From an uncultured Verrucomicrobia subdivision 3 bacterium (GTDB lineage: Bacteria; Verrucomicrobiota; Verrucomicrobiae; Limisphaerales; UBA11358): 40,290 nucleotides of DNA. Positions 1 through 9,342 of the stretch are shown in pieces. The notes under the pieces are model-generated. The model ran no database searches and was not told the origin of the DNA. It saw only the letters and a list, made by a program, of their open reading frames with translations. The DNA lies in the NCBI GenBank assembly GCA_903847285.1, contig CAINDH010000246.1:1-40290 (forward strand), in the 5' to 3' direction. Position 1 is the stretch's first letter. Each line of letters begins with the position of its first letter. The position numbers and the translations under genes are program-made.

Positions 1-1162
1 ACACGGCAAACACCACGGTGCGCGGGCCGTAATTTGTGTTCGTCAAGGCATCACGCAAGCTGCCCGGCCCGCTGTCATTGAGATTCGTAACCTCCACCAC
101 CACGCCGCCGCGACCACCACGCGCGAAACGCCCGTAACCTTCCGCGCCCGGAAACGCTAGGTGCCGCGCTCTAAATTCCCAGACCGTTCCCTTGGTGACG
201 TTGCCCAGAGAATCAATTTCATCCACGCGCCAGTAATATGTCAGCAAACTTTTCAGCCCGGTGGCGGTGTAATTGGTGGCGACCTGATTTTGTTTGAATT
301 CGGCGGAAGCATGGGTGGCGTTCTTTACGGCGATAAAATTCGTCCCAAGATACACGTCGTGCGAAGCGGCGCTGCCCGCCGTGGCTGCGGACCAGTTGAG
401 TGAAGCACTGCCCGCATCGGCGTTCACATGTTCGTCACCGTCGGCGGGCGAAGGCGTGTTGGCGATACGCGTGGAGTTGGGCGTATCGATTTCAAATCCA
501 TTGATCATCGGATCTTTGATCGTCACTGAGCCGACGGTGTTCGTCTCGGCAGCAAAAATAATGGTCGTGATGTCGTTCGTGCTCGCGACGTCGAATTCAA
601 CATAGGCCACCGGCGCTGCGGCATTGTTCACCGCGCGGATTGTTGGCTGAAGATTGTCCACAACCTGGGTGCCGTTCAGAATAACATCAATCGGCCCCAA
701 CGTCCCCGCGACGAGCGCGTCCCAGTGATTGTGATACGTCAGCAGCGTATGATGGCCGGGAAAAAGTCCGGCGATCGTCATCTGAATCTGTCCGCCAGTT
801 CCCAACGTGGCCGGCGCGACCGTAAATCCGTCTGAAACGAGTTTCGCCGTGCCCTGCGCTCCCGTCTGATACCAGTTACTCAACAGACCGCTGCCGCCCC
901 GGCTTGCGGAAACTGTCGTCTGCGAAAAACTGATAGTGACGGTTTCATTGGAAAGTGTGGTGAAAATTTTCGTCGCCGTGTTCGTTCCCGTTGTAGCTCC
1001 GCCGGTCGTGTCCTGACTCCATTTCGTGTATCCCGTCTCGGTGACAGAATCCAAATTTTTTGAATCGCGGTTGATATCGACTTTGAGTTCACCGGCAGAC
1101 GCGGAAAACGCGAGCCAGCGGACGCAGCCAAGCAACAAAATGATCCGGTGAAATGAACGCAT
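1..1162 (-). CDS. Secreted pectate lyase-like protein (PL1 type), N-terminal 387 residues, cut by window edge
   Basis: The frame is open from an ATG at 1162 to base 1, so the 3' end lies outside the window. A hydrophobic signal peptide (about residues 6-22, ending near SASA) is followed by roughly 200 residues rich in Thr, Ser, Gly and Asn that look like a beta-sandwich carbohydrate-binding region. Next comes a fibronectin-III-like stretch (about 220-330, with LTYYWRVDE and GTVWEFRA). The pectate lyase start follows at residue 337: [17 protein letters not shown], then [16 protein letters not shown]. That pair of motifs is typical of the N-terminal turn of secreted PL1 lyases, which cleave polygalacturonan by beta-elimination; the catalytic part is missing here. 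It is the last gene of a minus-strand run after two glycosidase genes (82-base gap), which fits extracellular pectin breakdown. I see no clear Shine-Dalgarno. The family call is fairly sure; substrate and exact PL subfamily are inference. Confidence 0.8.
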   Translation of the reverse strand, partial: MRSFHRIILLLGCVRWLAFSASAGELKVDINRDSKNLDSVTETGYTKWSQDTTGGATTGTNTATKIFTTLSNETVTISFSQTTVSASRGGSGLLSNWYQTGAQGTAKLVSDGFTVAPATLGTGGQIQMTIAGLFPGHHTLLTYHNHWDALVAGTLGPIDVILNGTQVVDNLQPTIRAVNNAAAPVAYVEFDVASTNDITTIIFAAETNTVGSVTIKDPMINGFEIDTPNSTRIANTPSPADGDEHVNADAGSASLNWSAATAGSAASHDVYLGTNFIAVKNATHASAEFKQNQVATNYTATGLKSLLTYYWRVDEIDSLGNVTKGTVWEFRARHLAFPGAEGYGRFARGGRGGVVVEVTNLNDSGPGSLRDALTNTNYGPRTVVFAV

Positions 1163-1244
1163 GGATTGGGGGAAAAGATAACACGCCCCGCCTCGTTATA
1201 GTTTCGAATTTCTGCGAAATGGCTTGATAAAACTGCGCATCCGC

Positions 1245-3245
1245 TCAACGCCCGAACAACGGCAGCCAGACCGACATCTCGGAAGGCCCGCGATTTTGCC
1301 ACACGGCATAAGGAATAAATTTCACCGCAACGGGCTTGGGTTCCACCGCCTGGAAATCGCGATACAATTTACCCTGCCAGCTCGCTTCCGTTCGAGTGAG
1401 CACGTTGCCTTCCAGCACCACCACACCATTGAGCAGACGTTGATCGTAACGTGCCGTCAATTTGAGGTCGGCTGGAATCAGCACATTTGAAATTTTTACT
1501 CCGTTGGGCAGATCTGGTGATTCGAGGCAATAAACCACCGGCCCACGCTGCACCGCGATTTGATTCAGCGTTTCCTCCACGAGCGGATTCGCCTCCATCA
1601 ACCGCACCGGCATCGGCAAATCCAAATCCACGAAATCACCCGCTTGCCACGCGCGGCGGATCTCAAAATAACTTTCTGACACTGCCGACTTGGCGGGGCG
1701 ATTGTTCACGCGCACTGTTGCTTCTTTCGCCCATCCGGGAATCCGTAGCTTGAGAGCGAATTCCGCTTTGCGGCACTCCAGAATTTTGATGCGAATTTTT
1801 CCGTTCCACGGATATTCCGTTTCTTGAGCCAGCTTTATTTGATTGCCCGCCAGTTCAGTCGCCAGCGAGCTGCCGCCGTAAAGGTTCACCCAAATGGCAT
1901 TCGTCGATTTTACATAAGCGTAGCCTGCCGACTCCGCGAAGGTCCGCACCAGATTCGGCGGACAGCAAAACGAACTCACAAACGGCACGCGCGTCCGCGC
2001 CCAACGCAATTCCACCGGCATCGGATCCGTCACGCGCAAAGGATTCGTGTAAAAGAAATTCGTGCCGTCAAGAGCACCGCCGGCGGGAACGGCGTTGTAA
2101 AGTTCCAGTTCCACCACGTCCACGAACTTCGCCTCGCCCGTCGCGAGAAACATCCGCCAGTTCCATAGCGCGTTGCCGATGTTTGCGCAGGTTTCGTTGT
2201 GCGCGGTGGTGTTCGGCAATTGGTAATTTCGACCATAGGCCTGATGAACACGCGTGATTTGCCCCTGCCCTCGAGAACCATCCGGCCCCGCACCGTCGTA
2301 AAGCGCACCGCAGCCGCCGGTGAGATAAAGTTTCTCGGTGACTACATTCGTCCAGATTTGCGTGAGCGGCTTCCACAAGTTTGTGTCGCCCGTTTCCAAA
2401 AATAAATCCGCTGCACCGGCGTAAAGATAATTTGCCCGCACCGCGTGCCCCTCAGCCTCAGTTTGTTTAGTGAAGGGAATCCGATCCTGATTATCCGTCC
2501 CGCCGTCTTTGACCAGGTCCCGCATCGCGATAAATATCTTTCCCAATTCCAGGTAACGCTGGTTACCCGTCACGCGATACAGATCCATGATGCCCATGTA
2601 TTGCGAAGCGCAGATGTTATGCAACGCCAGTTCAGGCGTGGACTTTTCAAAAAACTTGTCGAGATATTCTGCCGCGTTGCAGGCAATGTTTAGAAAATTG
2701 GTTTTACCCGTGATGCGATAATGCACGCTCGCCGCCGTGAGCAACTGGCCCATGTTATAGGCCTCCCAATTGTTGCGATCACTGAACGGCGCGACTTTGG
2801 AATTTGTTTCCTGCAGCCGCCATTGCACCCATGTATCTATATAACCGTTCGTCATTTGCGCCTTAGCGACCACGGCGATGATTTCATCTAGTTGCTTCTG
2901 CAACGCCGCATCGTTCGTCACCGCCAGCGTGGCACTCGCGCCTTCGAGAAACTTGTAAAAATCGCCATCGTTGAAGGACGCGCCGCGCACGCGGCCTTCC
3001 TTCTGCAAACCAGCGATGAGTTCAAAGTTGCGAAGGAACTGCGTGTAATTCGTCCCCGTCATCAGCCGCGCCATGCCGGGAACCATCTGCGTGCGGCAGA
3101 GTTCAAAACGGTCGTAGAAAAAGCCGTCCGTCCAGCGCACTTCAGTCAACGGCAACGGCTCGACTTTGGCGAAAGGACTTGCTGCGTGAACAGCCAATCC
3201 AACTAACGACAAAACCACCGTTAAGATTGATATTCTAATTTTCAT
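1245..3245 (-). CDS. GH127-type (DUF1680) beta-L-arabinofuranosidase-like secreted glycosidase
   Basis: 666 residues with a signal peptide (about 1-21, ending VHAA). Length and motifs fit GH127/DUF1680, whose best-known member, HypBA1, removes beta-L-arabinofuranose using a zinc-bound cysteine nucleophile. The zinc site is visible: Glu351 and Cys353 in NETCANIGN, and Cys427-Cys428 in SFCCPPN, matching Glu338, Cys340, Cys417 and Cys418 of HypBA1. The spacing to the HypBA1 acid/base Glu322 falls on Gln335 here (HQAYGRNYQLPN), an important difference. The N-terminal two thirds should be an alpha/alpha barrel and the rest beta-sandwiches. Its ATG overlaps the TGA of the upstream glycosidase gene by four bases (ATGA, 3242-3245), so the two are probably translationally coupled. 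With a pectate lyase downstream, a role in trimming arabinose-bearing pectin side chains is likely. Related families such as GH146 cannot be excluded. Confidence 0.88.
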   Translation of the reverse strand: MKIRISILTVVLSLVGLAVHAASPFAKVEPLPLTEVRWTDGFFYDRFELCRTQMVPGMARLMTGTNYTQFLRNFELIAGLQKEGRVRGASFNDGDFYKFLEGASATLAVTNDAALQKQLDEIIAVVAKAQMTNGYIDTWVQWRLQETNSKVAPFSDRNNWEAYNMGQLLTAASVHYRITGKTNFLNIACNAAEYLDKFFEKSTPELALHNICASQYMGIMDLYRVTGNQRYLELGKIFIAMRDLVKDGGTDNQDRIPFTKQTEAEGHAVRANYLYAGAADLFLETGDTNLWKPLTQIWTNVVTEKLYLTGGCGALYDGAGPDGSRGQGQITRVHQAYGRNYQLPNTTAHNETCANIGNALWNWRMFLATGEAKFVDVVELELYNAVPAGGALDGTNFFYTNPLRVTDPMPVELRWARTRVPFVSSFCCPPNLVRTFAESAGYAYVKSTNAIWVNLYGGSSLATELAGNQIKLAQETEYPWNGKIRIKILECRKAEFALKLRIPGWAKEATVRVNNRPAKSAVSESYFEIRRAWQAGDFVDLDLPMPVRLMEANPLVEETLNQIAVQRGPVVYCLESPDLPNGVKISNVLIPADLKLTARYDQRLLNGVVVLEGNVLTRTEASWQGKLYRDFQAVEPKPVAVKFIPYAVWQNRGPSEMSVWLPLFGR

Positions 3246-5956
3246 TTCAATCCAACCTTTGCATCACGTTTCTCCAGCTTAGCCGATTGCGGCACGACTC
3301 CGAGAATCACAAAGCTCCCCTTCCCGATCAATTCCAGCTTCTGCCGCCCAGCTTCAAAGCGAAACGCGTGCACATTCACGACGGGACACTCATCAATCGC
3401 CGCCGCGTTACGCAGCAACACATCCACACCGCCGCGTTCGTCGGCTTGTGAGGCAAAATCCAGATTCGGTACCTGCAACCAGATGTCGCGCTCGTTCTGA
3501 AAATATCCGACCAACACGCGCACCGGCTCGCTCGCTTCAAATTCAATCGGCTCATAATGCCCGCTCTTCGCCGCCTCATGCGAGAACCGGATGCCCGTCA
3601 AACCATTCAGTTCCGGCGCAAGTTCGCTGATGAGATATTTGCGATCTACAAAAGGTTTGGAGCCAACCTTCACGTCATAAGTTTCCGCGTTCGTGCTGAT
3701 GAGTTTGAATTTGGCAGGGGGCCACGCGGCAATCGGAGCGATGGTTTTTTGCGCAGCCGATTGTGAGTTCGTCAACGCCGCGACCTGCGCACGGAAATCC
3801 GCCAACTCCTTTTCATAGAGCGGTAGCACGTGCGACCAATGATAATTGGTGCCAACGCCATTAGCCGCGCCGCCGAACGGAATTTTGCGATGTCCGGTCT
3901 GCATGGAGTTGGCGAAGGAATAGGTTTTACATGTCAAATCAGTGAGTATTCCAAAATTTGTCAGGCTCGATTCTAATGCAGCATCAGCCCAATCTTTCCC
4001 GATAAAATCTAAGTTTCCCCCATGAGAAACTACGAACATCGCAGCTATTACTTTGAACTCATAAAATTGGCTCATTGCCCTAATACAACGAATGTCGTTT
4101 TGAAGTCGCTGAAACTCATCACGGTTTTTCGTAATCAGCGGAAAAACACTTTCAATTGCCTTTACCGCTTCGCTAGAGAATTTACCAACGTCCTTTATTA
4201 CTGTCATAGGCGTCTCGCCAATGTGAATTTCTTTATTATTCGCTTTGTTTACAAACTCATCCAACCGTTCTCCCGGCGGCGCTTGGGATTCCCACAATTC
4301 CGAAATCGCATTGTAACGTTTCGGATTCACCAACTGATCCAGCGTCATGCCCAGCGAAAGCGTCTGACGATTGCCTTCCGTGATGCCGAAGCGACGAATC
4401 AACATCGGTGCGACTTCGCCGGCAGCGTTGTAACCATCGAGAATTTTTCCGGCGGCATTCGTGTCACAACCATAAAAGTCAGCAAGGCGACCAGCCCAGT
4501 AGGCGCGATCTTCATTCGTGTTCACATCGGGATTCCACGCGTAACGTCCCCACGCCTCGAACCAGATCCAATCACGTTCCCATTGCTTGAGCGGCGGATC
4601 GGCGATGTCCGGCGAGTAAGGCCAGTTCCAATAAGCCAGCGGATACAGATGCAGCCCGCTCGCGCCAAGCTGGTCACGCGAGGCGATCATAGATTTGCGG
4701 ATGAACTCCGTCGCGCCGTAGCGAAACGGTTCGAGGTTCGAGAGAATGTGAACGTTCACCAGATGCGGCCCAAGTTTCGCCATGTTGCGATGCGTCTGCG
4801 CAGCCTTGCCGCGCGGTTCGTAGGTGGTGAGCGATTCGCCGTTGTATTTGGTTTCCGTGAACAGATTGGAATAGACCGTAAAACACGCAGGCATGATGGC
4901 TTCGGGATTCATTGCGTGCGTGCGGATGACGACCGGCGGCTGCTCTTTCAAATCGGCGACCTTCATGCCGTCCAACACGCCGGGTAAAATGGCATTCGTC
5001 GCCCACGCGATCTGATTTTCCGTTCCCTGCAACGCTTCGCCGAGACAAACCATCAATCCGACGTTCGGAAATTCCTTCACAAATTCCGCGATGGATTTGC
5101 GCGTGTAATCCGTGACCAATGGCGTCGGTCCGGAAAGCTGGGTGGAGATGCCATTCGTCTCGGCAAACGGTTTGGAGACAAAAATATTATAGAACATCTG
5201 CACGAGCCAGATACCGCGCTTATCGCACTCGCCCGCGAGCCAGCGGAACTGCTCCTGATTTTTTTTAAAAACGTCGTCCGGCACTTCGACCGCGTAAGGA
5301 TAATCCTTCAACCGCACGAGCGATGCGAACGGATGGCCGTTCCACAGATAAAGTGTGTTCATCCGGTTCGCGACGAGCGAATCCAGATATTCGGTCCATA
5401 GTTTTTTATCGTAGAACCACGGGAACAGTTCCGGCGTGTAGGGATACTCGTAAACTTTGCGGCCGGGCAGGATGTAGGTTTTCTGCATCCCCACGCAGGT
5501 TCCGCGCAGTTTCATTTTCGGCCCGTCATGGACATCCAAATCATCCGGCAACCTTCCGGCGACGCGGATGCGATTCGCCAGTTCCAGACAGCCATACAAC
5601 ACGCCTGAATCGTCATTCGCCATGACTCCCAGATTGTTGCTATCCATCCTTTGCGACACCACAAAGGACTCGCGTTCCCAATTAGTCAGCAATCGCGAGA
5701 CGTAAATCTTTCGCTCCCCCTTCTCTTCCGGCATCTGAGCCGCCATCACGGCTGCGAGTTTCTTGGCATCGGAGTGAATCAGGGACGCATCTAAATTCAC
5801 CGCCTTGAGCGCTTCCACTAATTTCTCCGCGCCAAACTGCACACGCGGCGCGGCGTTGGAGGCGATGATGATGGAAACGGTTTCTGCGCGGACGCAAAAC
5901 TGACCAAGCAAAAGCACTAAAGCAACAAAGCCAGCATGGTGGAAAAGCAATTTCAT
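3242..5956 (-). CDS. Large secreted glycoside hydrolase-like protein of unassigned family (GH20b/GH67-like N-terminus)
   Basis: I chose the ATG at 5956 (904 residues) because it begins a signal peptide (MKLLFHH, hydrophobic 8-20, cleavage near VRA-ET). The open frame runs 61 codons further upstream, but those residues look non-coding and overlap the divergent gene's 5' end. Residues 26-130 resemble the small domain that precedes the barrel in GH20 and GH67 enzymes (NDDSGVLYGCLELANRI). About 145-480 look like a TIM barrel, with acidic candidates at Glu307 (VCLGEALQ) and around YNGESLTTYEP (371-381). A helical domain and a C-terminal beta-domain follow. I cannot name the family: alpha-glucuronidase or alpha-galacturonidase-like activity would suit the pectin context but is inference. 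It is first in the cassette and couples by ATGA to the GH127 gene. About 4000-4260 is visibly AT-rich compared with the rest. Confidence 0.7.
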   Translation of the reverse strand: MKLLFHHAGFVALVLLLGQFCVRAETVSIIIASNAAPRVQFGAEKLVEALKAVNLDASLIHSDAKKLAAVMAAQMPEEKGERKIYVSRLLTNWERESFVVSQRMDSNNLGVMANDDSGVLYGCLELANRIRVAGRLPDDLDVHDGPKMKLRGTCVGMQKTYILPGRKVYEYPYTPELFPWFYDKKLWTEYLDSLVANRMNTLYLWNGHPFASLVRLKDYPYAVEVPDDVFKKNQEQFRWLAGECDKRGIWLVQMFYNIFVSKPFAETNGISTQLSGPTPLVTDYTRKSIAEFVKEFPNVGLMVCLGEALQGTENQIAWATNAILPGVLDGMKVADLKEQPPVVIRTHAMNPEAIMPACFTVYSNLFTETKYNGESLTTYEPRGKAAQTHRNMAKLGPHLVNVHILSNLEPFRYGATEFIRKSMIASRDQLGASGLHLYPLAYWNWPYSPDIADPPLKQWERDWIWFEAWGRYAWNPDVNTNEDRAYWAGRLADFYGCDTNAAGKILDGYNAAGEVAPMLIRRFGITEGNRQTLSLGMTLDQLVNPKRYNAISELWESQAPPGERLDEFVNKANNKEIHIGETPMTVIKDVGKFSSEAVKAIESVFPLITKNRDEFQRLQNDIRCIRAMSQFYEFKVIAAMFVVSHGGNLDFIGKDWADAALESSLTNFGILTDLTCKTYSFANSMQTGHRKIPFGGAANGVGTNYHWSHVLPLYEKELADFRAQVAALTNSQSAAQKTIAPIAAWPPAKFKLISTNAETYDVKVGSKPFVDRKYLISELAPELNGLTGIRFSHEAAKSGHYEPIEFEASEPVRVLVGYFQNERDIWLQVPNLDFASQADERGGVDVLLRNAAAIDECPVVNVHAFRFEAGRQKLELIGKGSFVILGVVPQSAKLEKRDAKVGLK

Positions 5957-6089
5957 TTGAATGATGGAATGATTCTCCAAATCGCTTCCTGCGCCAATAG
6001 GAAAAACGCCAAACGAAAAAGGGTTTCTGCCGTGCATGCGAAAAGATTGACGGCAACGGCGTTTCCCCCGAACCTGCTGGCCGTAAATT

Positions 6090-9000
6090 ATGAAGCTGCC
6101 GATTTGGAATTCACTCCCACCCCGACACCGCAAGCTCACGCTCTTGGCTTTGGGACTGCTGCTGTTTTACACCACCGTCGGCTTCTTGATTTTGCCGCCC
6201 ATCATCCGCAGCGTGGCCGTGAAACAACTTTCAAAACAGCTCGACCGCGAAGTCTCGATTGAAGAGATAAAAATCAATCCATTCGCTCTCTCCACGACCG
6301 TGCGCGGTCTGCTGATCAAGGACAAGGACGGTCAGCCGTTCGTTTCGTGGGACGAAGTTTATGTAAACTTCCAACTCTCTTCGCTAGTCACCAAGGCGGT
6401 GACGTTTGCCGAAATCAGCATCATCAAACCTTACGCCCGCGTGCAATTAAATTGGGATAATAGTTTTAATTTCTCCGACCTCATCACGAAATTTTCAAGC
6501 ACCAACGCCTCGCCAGTGCCGAAGACAACCACGTCCAAACCGCTTGTGCTTCACGTTGGACGATTGCACATCGGTGGGCTGGCGGCAGCGTTGGCAGACT
6601 TCACCACCCGTGAGCCGTTCAAGCGCACCATTGGCCCACTGGACATTTCGCTGGAAGATTTCCGCACCGACCCTGACAACAAAAATCCCTACGCCTTCAC
6701 CGGCACGACGGATGCAGGCGAACGCATTTCTTGGAGCGGTCATTTCTACCTCGACCCGCTGCGCTCGCAGGGTTCGCTGACGCTGGATCATTTTACACTG
6801 AACAAATATGCGCCGCTTTATCAGGACTTCGTGCGCTTTCAAATCCGTGACGGCAGCATTGGCCTGCATCTAAATTACCGATTTGAATTGAGCGCGACCA
6901 ACCGGGTGATGCTGCTCACTGACACCGCATTTGCACTGCGCGATTTCAAATTGGGGCTATCCGGTGAAAGTAACAACCTCGCTGAGTTGCCGCACTTTGG
7001 AATCACCGGCATCAACGTGGATTTGGAAAATCGCCGGGCTTCTATCGCTTCCATAGTAGCCGCCGACGGAAATCTTTTTCTGAAACGTGACCAGCATGAA
7101 AACATCAACCTCGCGGAAGTTACCAAGCCGTCAGCGTCGGCGGCGAACGCGCCGGGTGGAATCATATTCCTGCTGCGCTCCGTCACAAATGCCGTGTCGC
7201 TTCTTCTGCAAAGCACAAACCAATGGAGCGGAACAGTTCGCTGCGTGGACATCACCAACTGTGCGTTACACTTGGAAGACCTCGTCAATTCCCGTCCGGC
7301 GCGGCTCGACTTGACCGACATCCGGCTGCTGGCAAAAAATATATCCAACCTGCCCGGCACGAATCTTACCGCGGAATTTTCTTTGCGCTGGAACACGAAC
7401 GGCTCCATTAAGACGCTCACCACCGCGTCGTTTCTGCCGCCGACGGCGGAATTGCAACTCGACCTTGACCAGCTTGATTTCGGCACGCTCGACCCGTATC
7501 TCGAACCGAAGCTCAATCTCTTCATCCTCGGCAGCAAGCTCGGCCTGCACGGAAAAATAAATCTCGCGACACCATCCGGCGCGTTGCCGCAGGTCACTTT
7601 TCACGGCGACGTGAACCTTGACGATTTTAAAACTGTGGACGGCGAGTTTGCGGAAGATTTGTTAAAGTGGGATTCGCTGCGCTTCGTGGGCATTGATGCG
7701 AACCTGAATCCGCAGAGCGTCACCATCAAGGAAATTGACGTGGACAACGCCTACGCGCGGCTCGTCATCGAAACGAACAAATCCATCAATCTCTTCAATG
7801 CGCTCCGCATGACCAACGCCCCGGTGACGAACGAGGTTAAGGTGGTGACGGAAAAGTCTACCGTTACCAATGCCTCGCTGCCGCAAATTTCCATTGGGGC
7901 GATTGCCATTTCCAATGCGGTGGTCAGTTTTACCGACCGGTCACTCACGCCAGATGTGAACCTCGAGGTCAAGGAAATGAATGGCTACGTCGCCGGAATT
8001 TCCACCGAACAGTTGCAACACGCCGATGTCAACTTGCGTGCGATGGTCGACGGCGTTGGCCCCGTCGCCATTTCCGGCCTCATAAATCCGCTCAACGGTG
8101 CGCAGACGAACACGATTAATATTAAACTGAAGGACATGGATCTCACGCCGGCCAGTCCATATGCAGCGAAATTCGCGGGCTACCGCATCGCGCAGGGGAA
8201 ATTAAACCTCGATCTGGTCTACGACCTCATCGGGAAAAAGCTATCATCAAAAAATGTCATCACCTTGGATCGTTTCACGTTCGGCGAAAAGGTTGAAAGC
8301 CCGGACGCCACCAAGCTGCCCGTGCGCCTCGCCATTGCCATCCTGAAAGACCGCGAAGGGAAAATTGTTTTGGACGTGCCCATCGAAGGCAGCACGGACG
8401 ATCCAAAATTCCGCATCAGCAAAGTCGTCTGGGGCACGTTGGAAAACATCTTGGTCAAAGTAGCCACTTCACCCTTCTCCTTGCTGGGCGCGGCGTTTGG
8501 CGGTGGTGAAGAGATGGGTTATCAGGATTTTCCCCCCGGTTACGCGTTATTGTCAGACGAGGGTAAAAAGAAATTGGATTCGCTCCTGAGAGCCATGCAC
8601 GAACGCCCGGCGCTCGAACTGGAAATCATTGGCAGTATTGATCAGGACGGAGACCGTGAAGTACTGCAACGTGCCGCGCTCGACCAACTGATCCGCACAA
8701 AACTTTGGTTGAAACTTTCCAAATCCGAGCAAGTAACGAACGCCGTGGATCAAATCGTCATCCCGCTAGCCAAACGCGCGAGTTGGGTGAAGAAATTTTA
8801 CAGTGCCGCGTTGGCAGATAATAAAATCACCCCCGAACTTTTGGCCGCCAATACCAACCTCGCCGCGTTCGCCGCGCAGGTCTTGCCGCGAAAACTTAAA
8901 GATGAAAAAGGTGTCAGCCAATTGACACAGGCAACCGCTGCTGACAGCGCTAAGAAATCTGTCGCGCCAACTTATCAAACCAAGCTCGTCCCGCCGCCGG

Positions 9001-9194
9001 ATGCAATCGAAGCAGTGCTACTGGCGACATTCCCGGCGGGCACGGAAGAAATGGAAGCCCTCGCCGCTACTCGCGCTAAAGTGGTGCAAGATTATTTACT
9101 GCACAGCGGACAAGTTGAAGCCGCGCGCTTATTTCTCACCACAGGCGGCACGTTGCGCCGAGACGGCAGCCGTGTGTATCTGCAATTCCGCTAA
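6090..9194 (+). CDS. DUF748 / AsmA-like envelope protein
   Basis: 1034 residues. One N-terminal membrane segment (about 16-38) is followed by a very long periplasmic part made of repeated beta-rich AsmA-like stretches. Typical DUF748 phrases are visible: REVSIEEIKINPFALSTTVR near residue 55, LKDMDLTPASPYAAKFAGY near 680, and GKIVLDVPIEGSTDDPKF near 755. The C-terminal third (YALLSDEGKKKLDSLLRAM onward) has the OmpA-like arrangement often seen at the end of DUF748 proteins, including a late AATRAKVVQDYLL stretch. AsmA-like proteins such as YhdP and TamB bridge inner and outer membrane and are linked to lipid or barrel-protein transport; that role is inferred here. It is transcribed divergently from the glycosidase cassette across 133 bases and stands alone on its strand. 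Confidence 0.85.
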   Translation: MKLPIWNSLPPRHRKLTLLALGLLLFYTTVGFLILPPIIRSVAVKQLSKQLDREVSIEEIKINPFALSTTVRGLLIKDKDGQPFVSWDEVYVNFQLSSLVTKAVTFAEISIIKPYARVQLNWDNSFNFSDLITKFSSTNASPVPKTTTSKPLVLHVGRLHIGGLAAALADFTTREPFKRTIGPLDISLEDFRTDPDNKNPYAFTGTTDAGERISWSGHFYLDPLRSQGSLTLDHFTLNKYAPLYQDFVRFQIRDGSIGLHLNYRFELSATNRVMLLTDTAFALRDFKLGLSGESNNLAELPHFGITGINVDLENRRASIASIVAADGNLFLKRDQHENINLAEVTKPSASAANAPGGIIFLLRSVTNAVSLLLQSTNQWSGTVRCVDITNCALHLEDLVNSRPARLDLTDIRLLAKNISNLPGTNLTAEFSLRWNTNGSIKTLTTASFLPPTAELQLDLDQLDFGTLDPYLEPKLNLFILGSKLGLHGKINLATPSGALPQVTFHGDVNLDDFKTVDGEFAEDLLKWDSLRFVGIDANLNPQSVTIKEIDVDNAYARLVIETNKSINLFNALRMTNAPVTNEVKVVTEKSTVTNASLPQISIGAIAISNAVVSFTDRSLTPDVNLEVKEMNGYVAGISTEQLQHADVNLRAMVDGVGPVAISGLINPLNGAQTNTINIKLKDMDLTPASPYAAKFAGYRIAQGKLNLDLVYDLIGKKLSSKNVITLDRFTFGEKVESPDATKLPVRLAIAILKDREGKIVLDVPIEGSTDDPKFRISKVVWGTLENILVKVATSPFSLLGAAFGGGEEMGYQDFPPGYALLSDEGKKKLDSLLRAMHERPALELEIIGSIDQDGDREVLQRAALDQLIRTKLWLKLSKSEQVTNAVDQIVIPLAKRASWVKKFYSAALADNKITPELLAANTNLAAFAAQVLPRKLKDEKGVSQLTQATAADSAKKSVAPTYQTKLVPPPDAIEAVLLATFPAGTEEMEALAATRAKVVQDYLLHSGQVEAARLFLTTGGTLRRDGSRVYLQFR

Positions 9195-9342
9195 TTGGCA
9201 GTGGCAGATTGCCAAGATGCGGGAGTTGGGGTGACGTCAGGCGTGGAATTATTCCAGCACCGAAAAAAGGTGTGTCTCAATGTGACCGCGCCACGCAGAA
9301 TTGAATTAGGTGCGTGACGTGACCCACCAAAATTAAATGCAA

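Noticed and set aside
4022..4987. 321-residue plus-strand open frame inside the unassigned glycosidase gene
   Set aside because: It is antisense to a gene with a clear signal peptide and domain order, is rich in Arg, His and Phe, and shows no recognisable motif.
5957..6139. 61-codon N-terminal extension of the unassigned glycosidase
   Set aside because: It precedes a proper signal peptide, contains no secretory features and overlaps the start of the divergent DUF748 gene.
9195..9215. Six-base-arm hairpin after the DUF748 gene as a terminator
   Set aside because: Arms are short, the loop is nine bases and no T-run follows.
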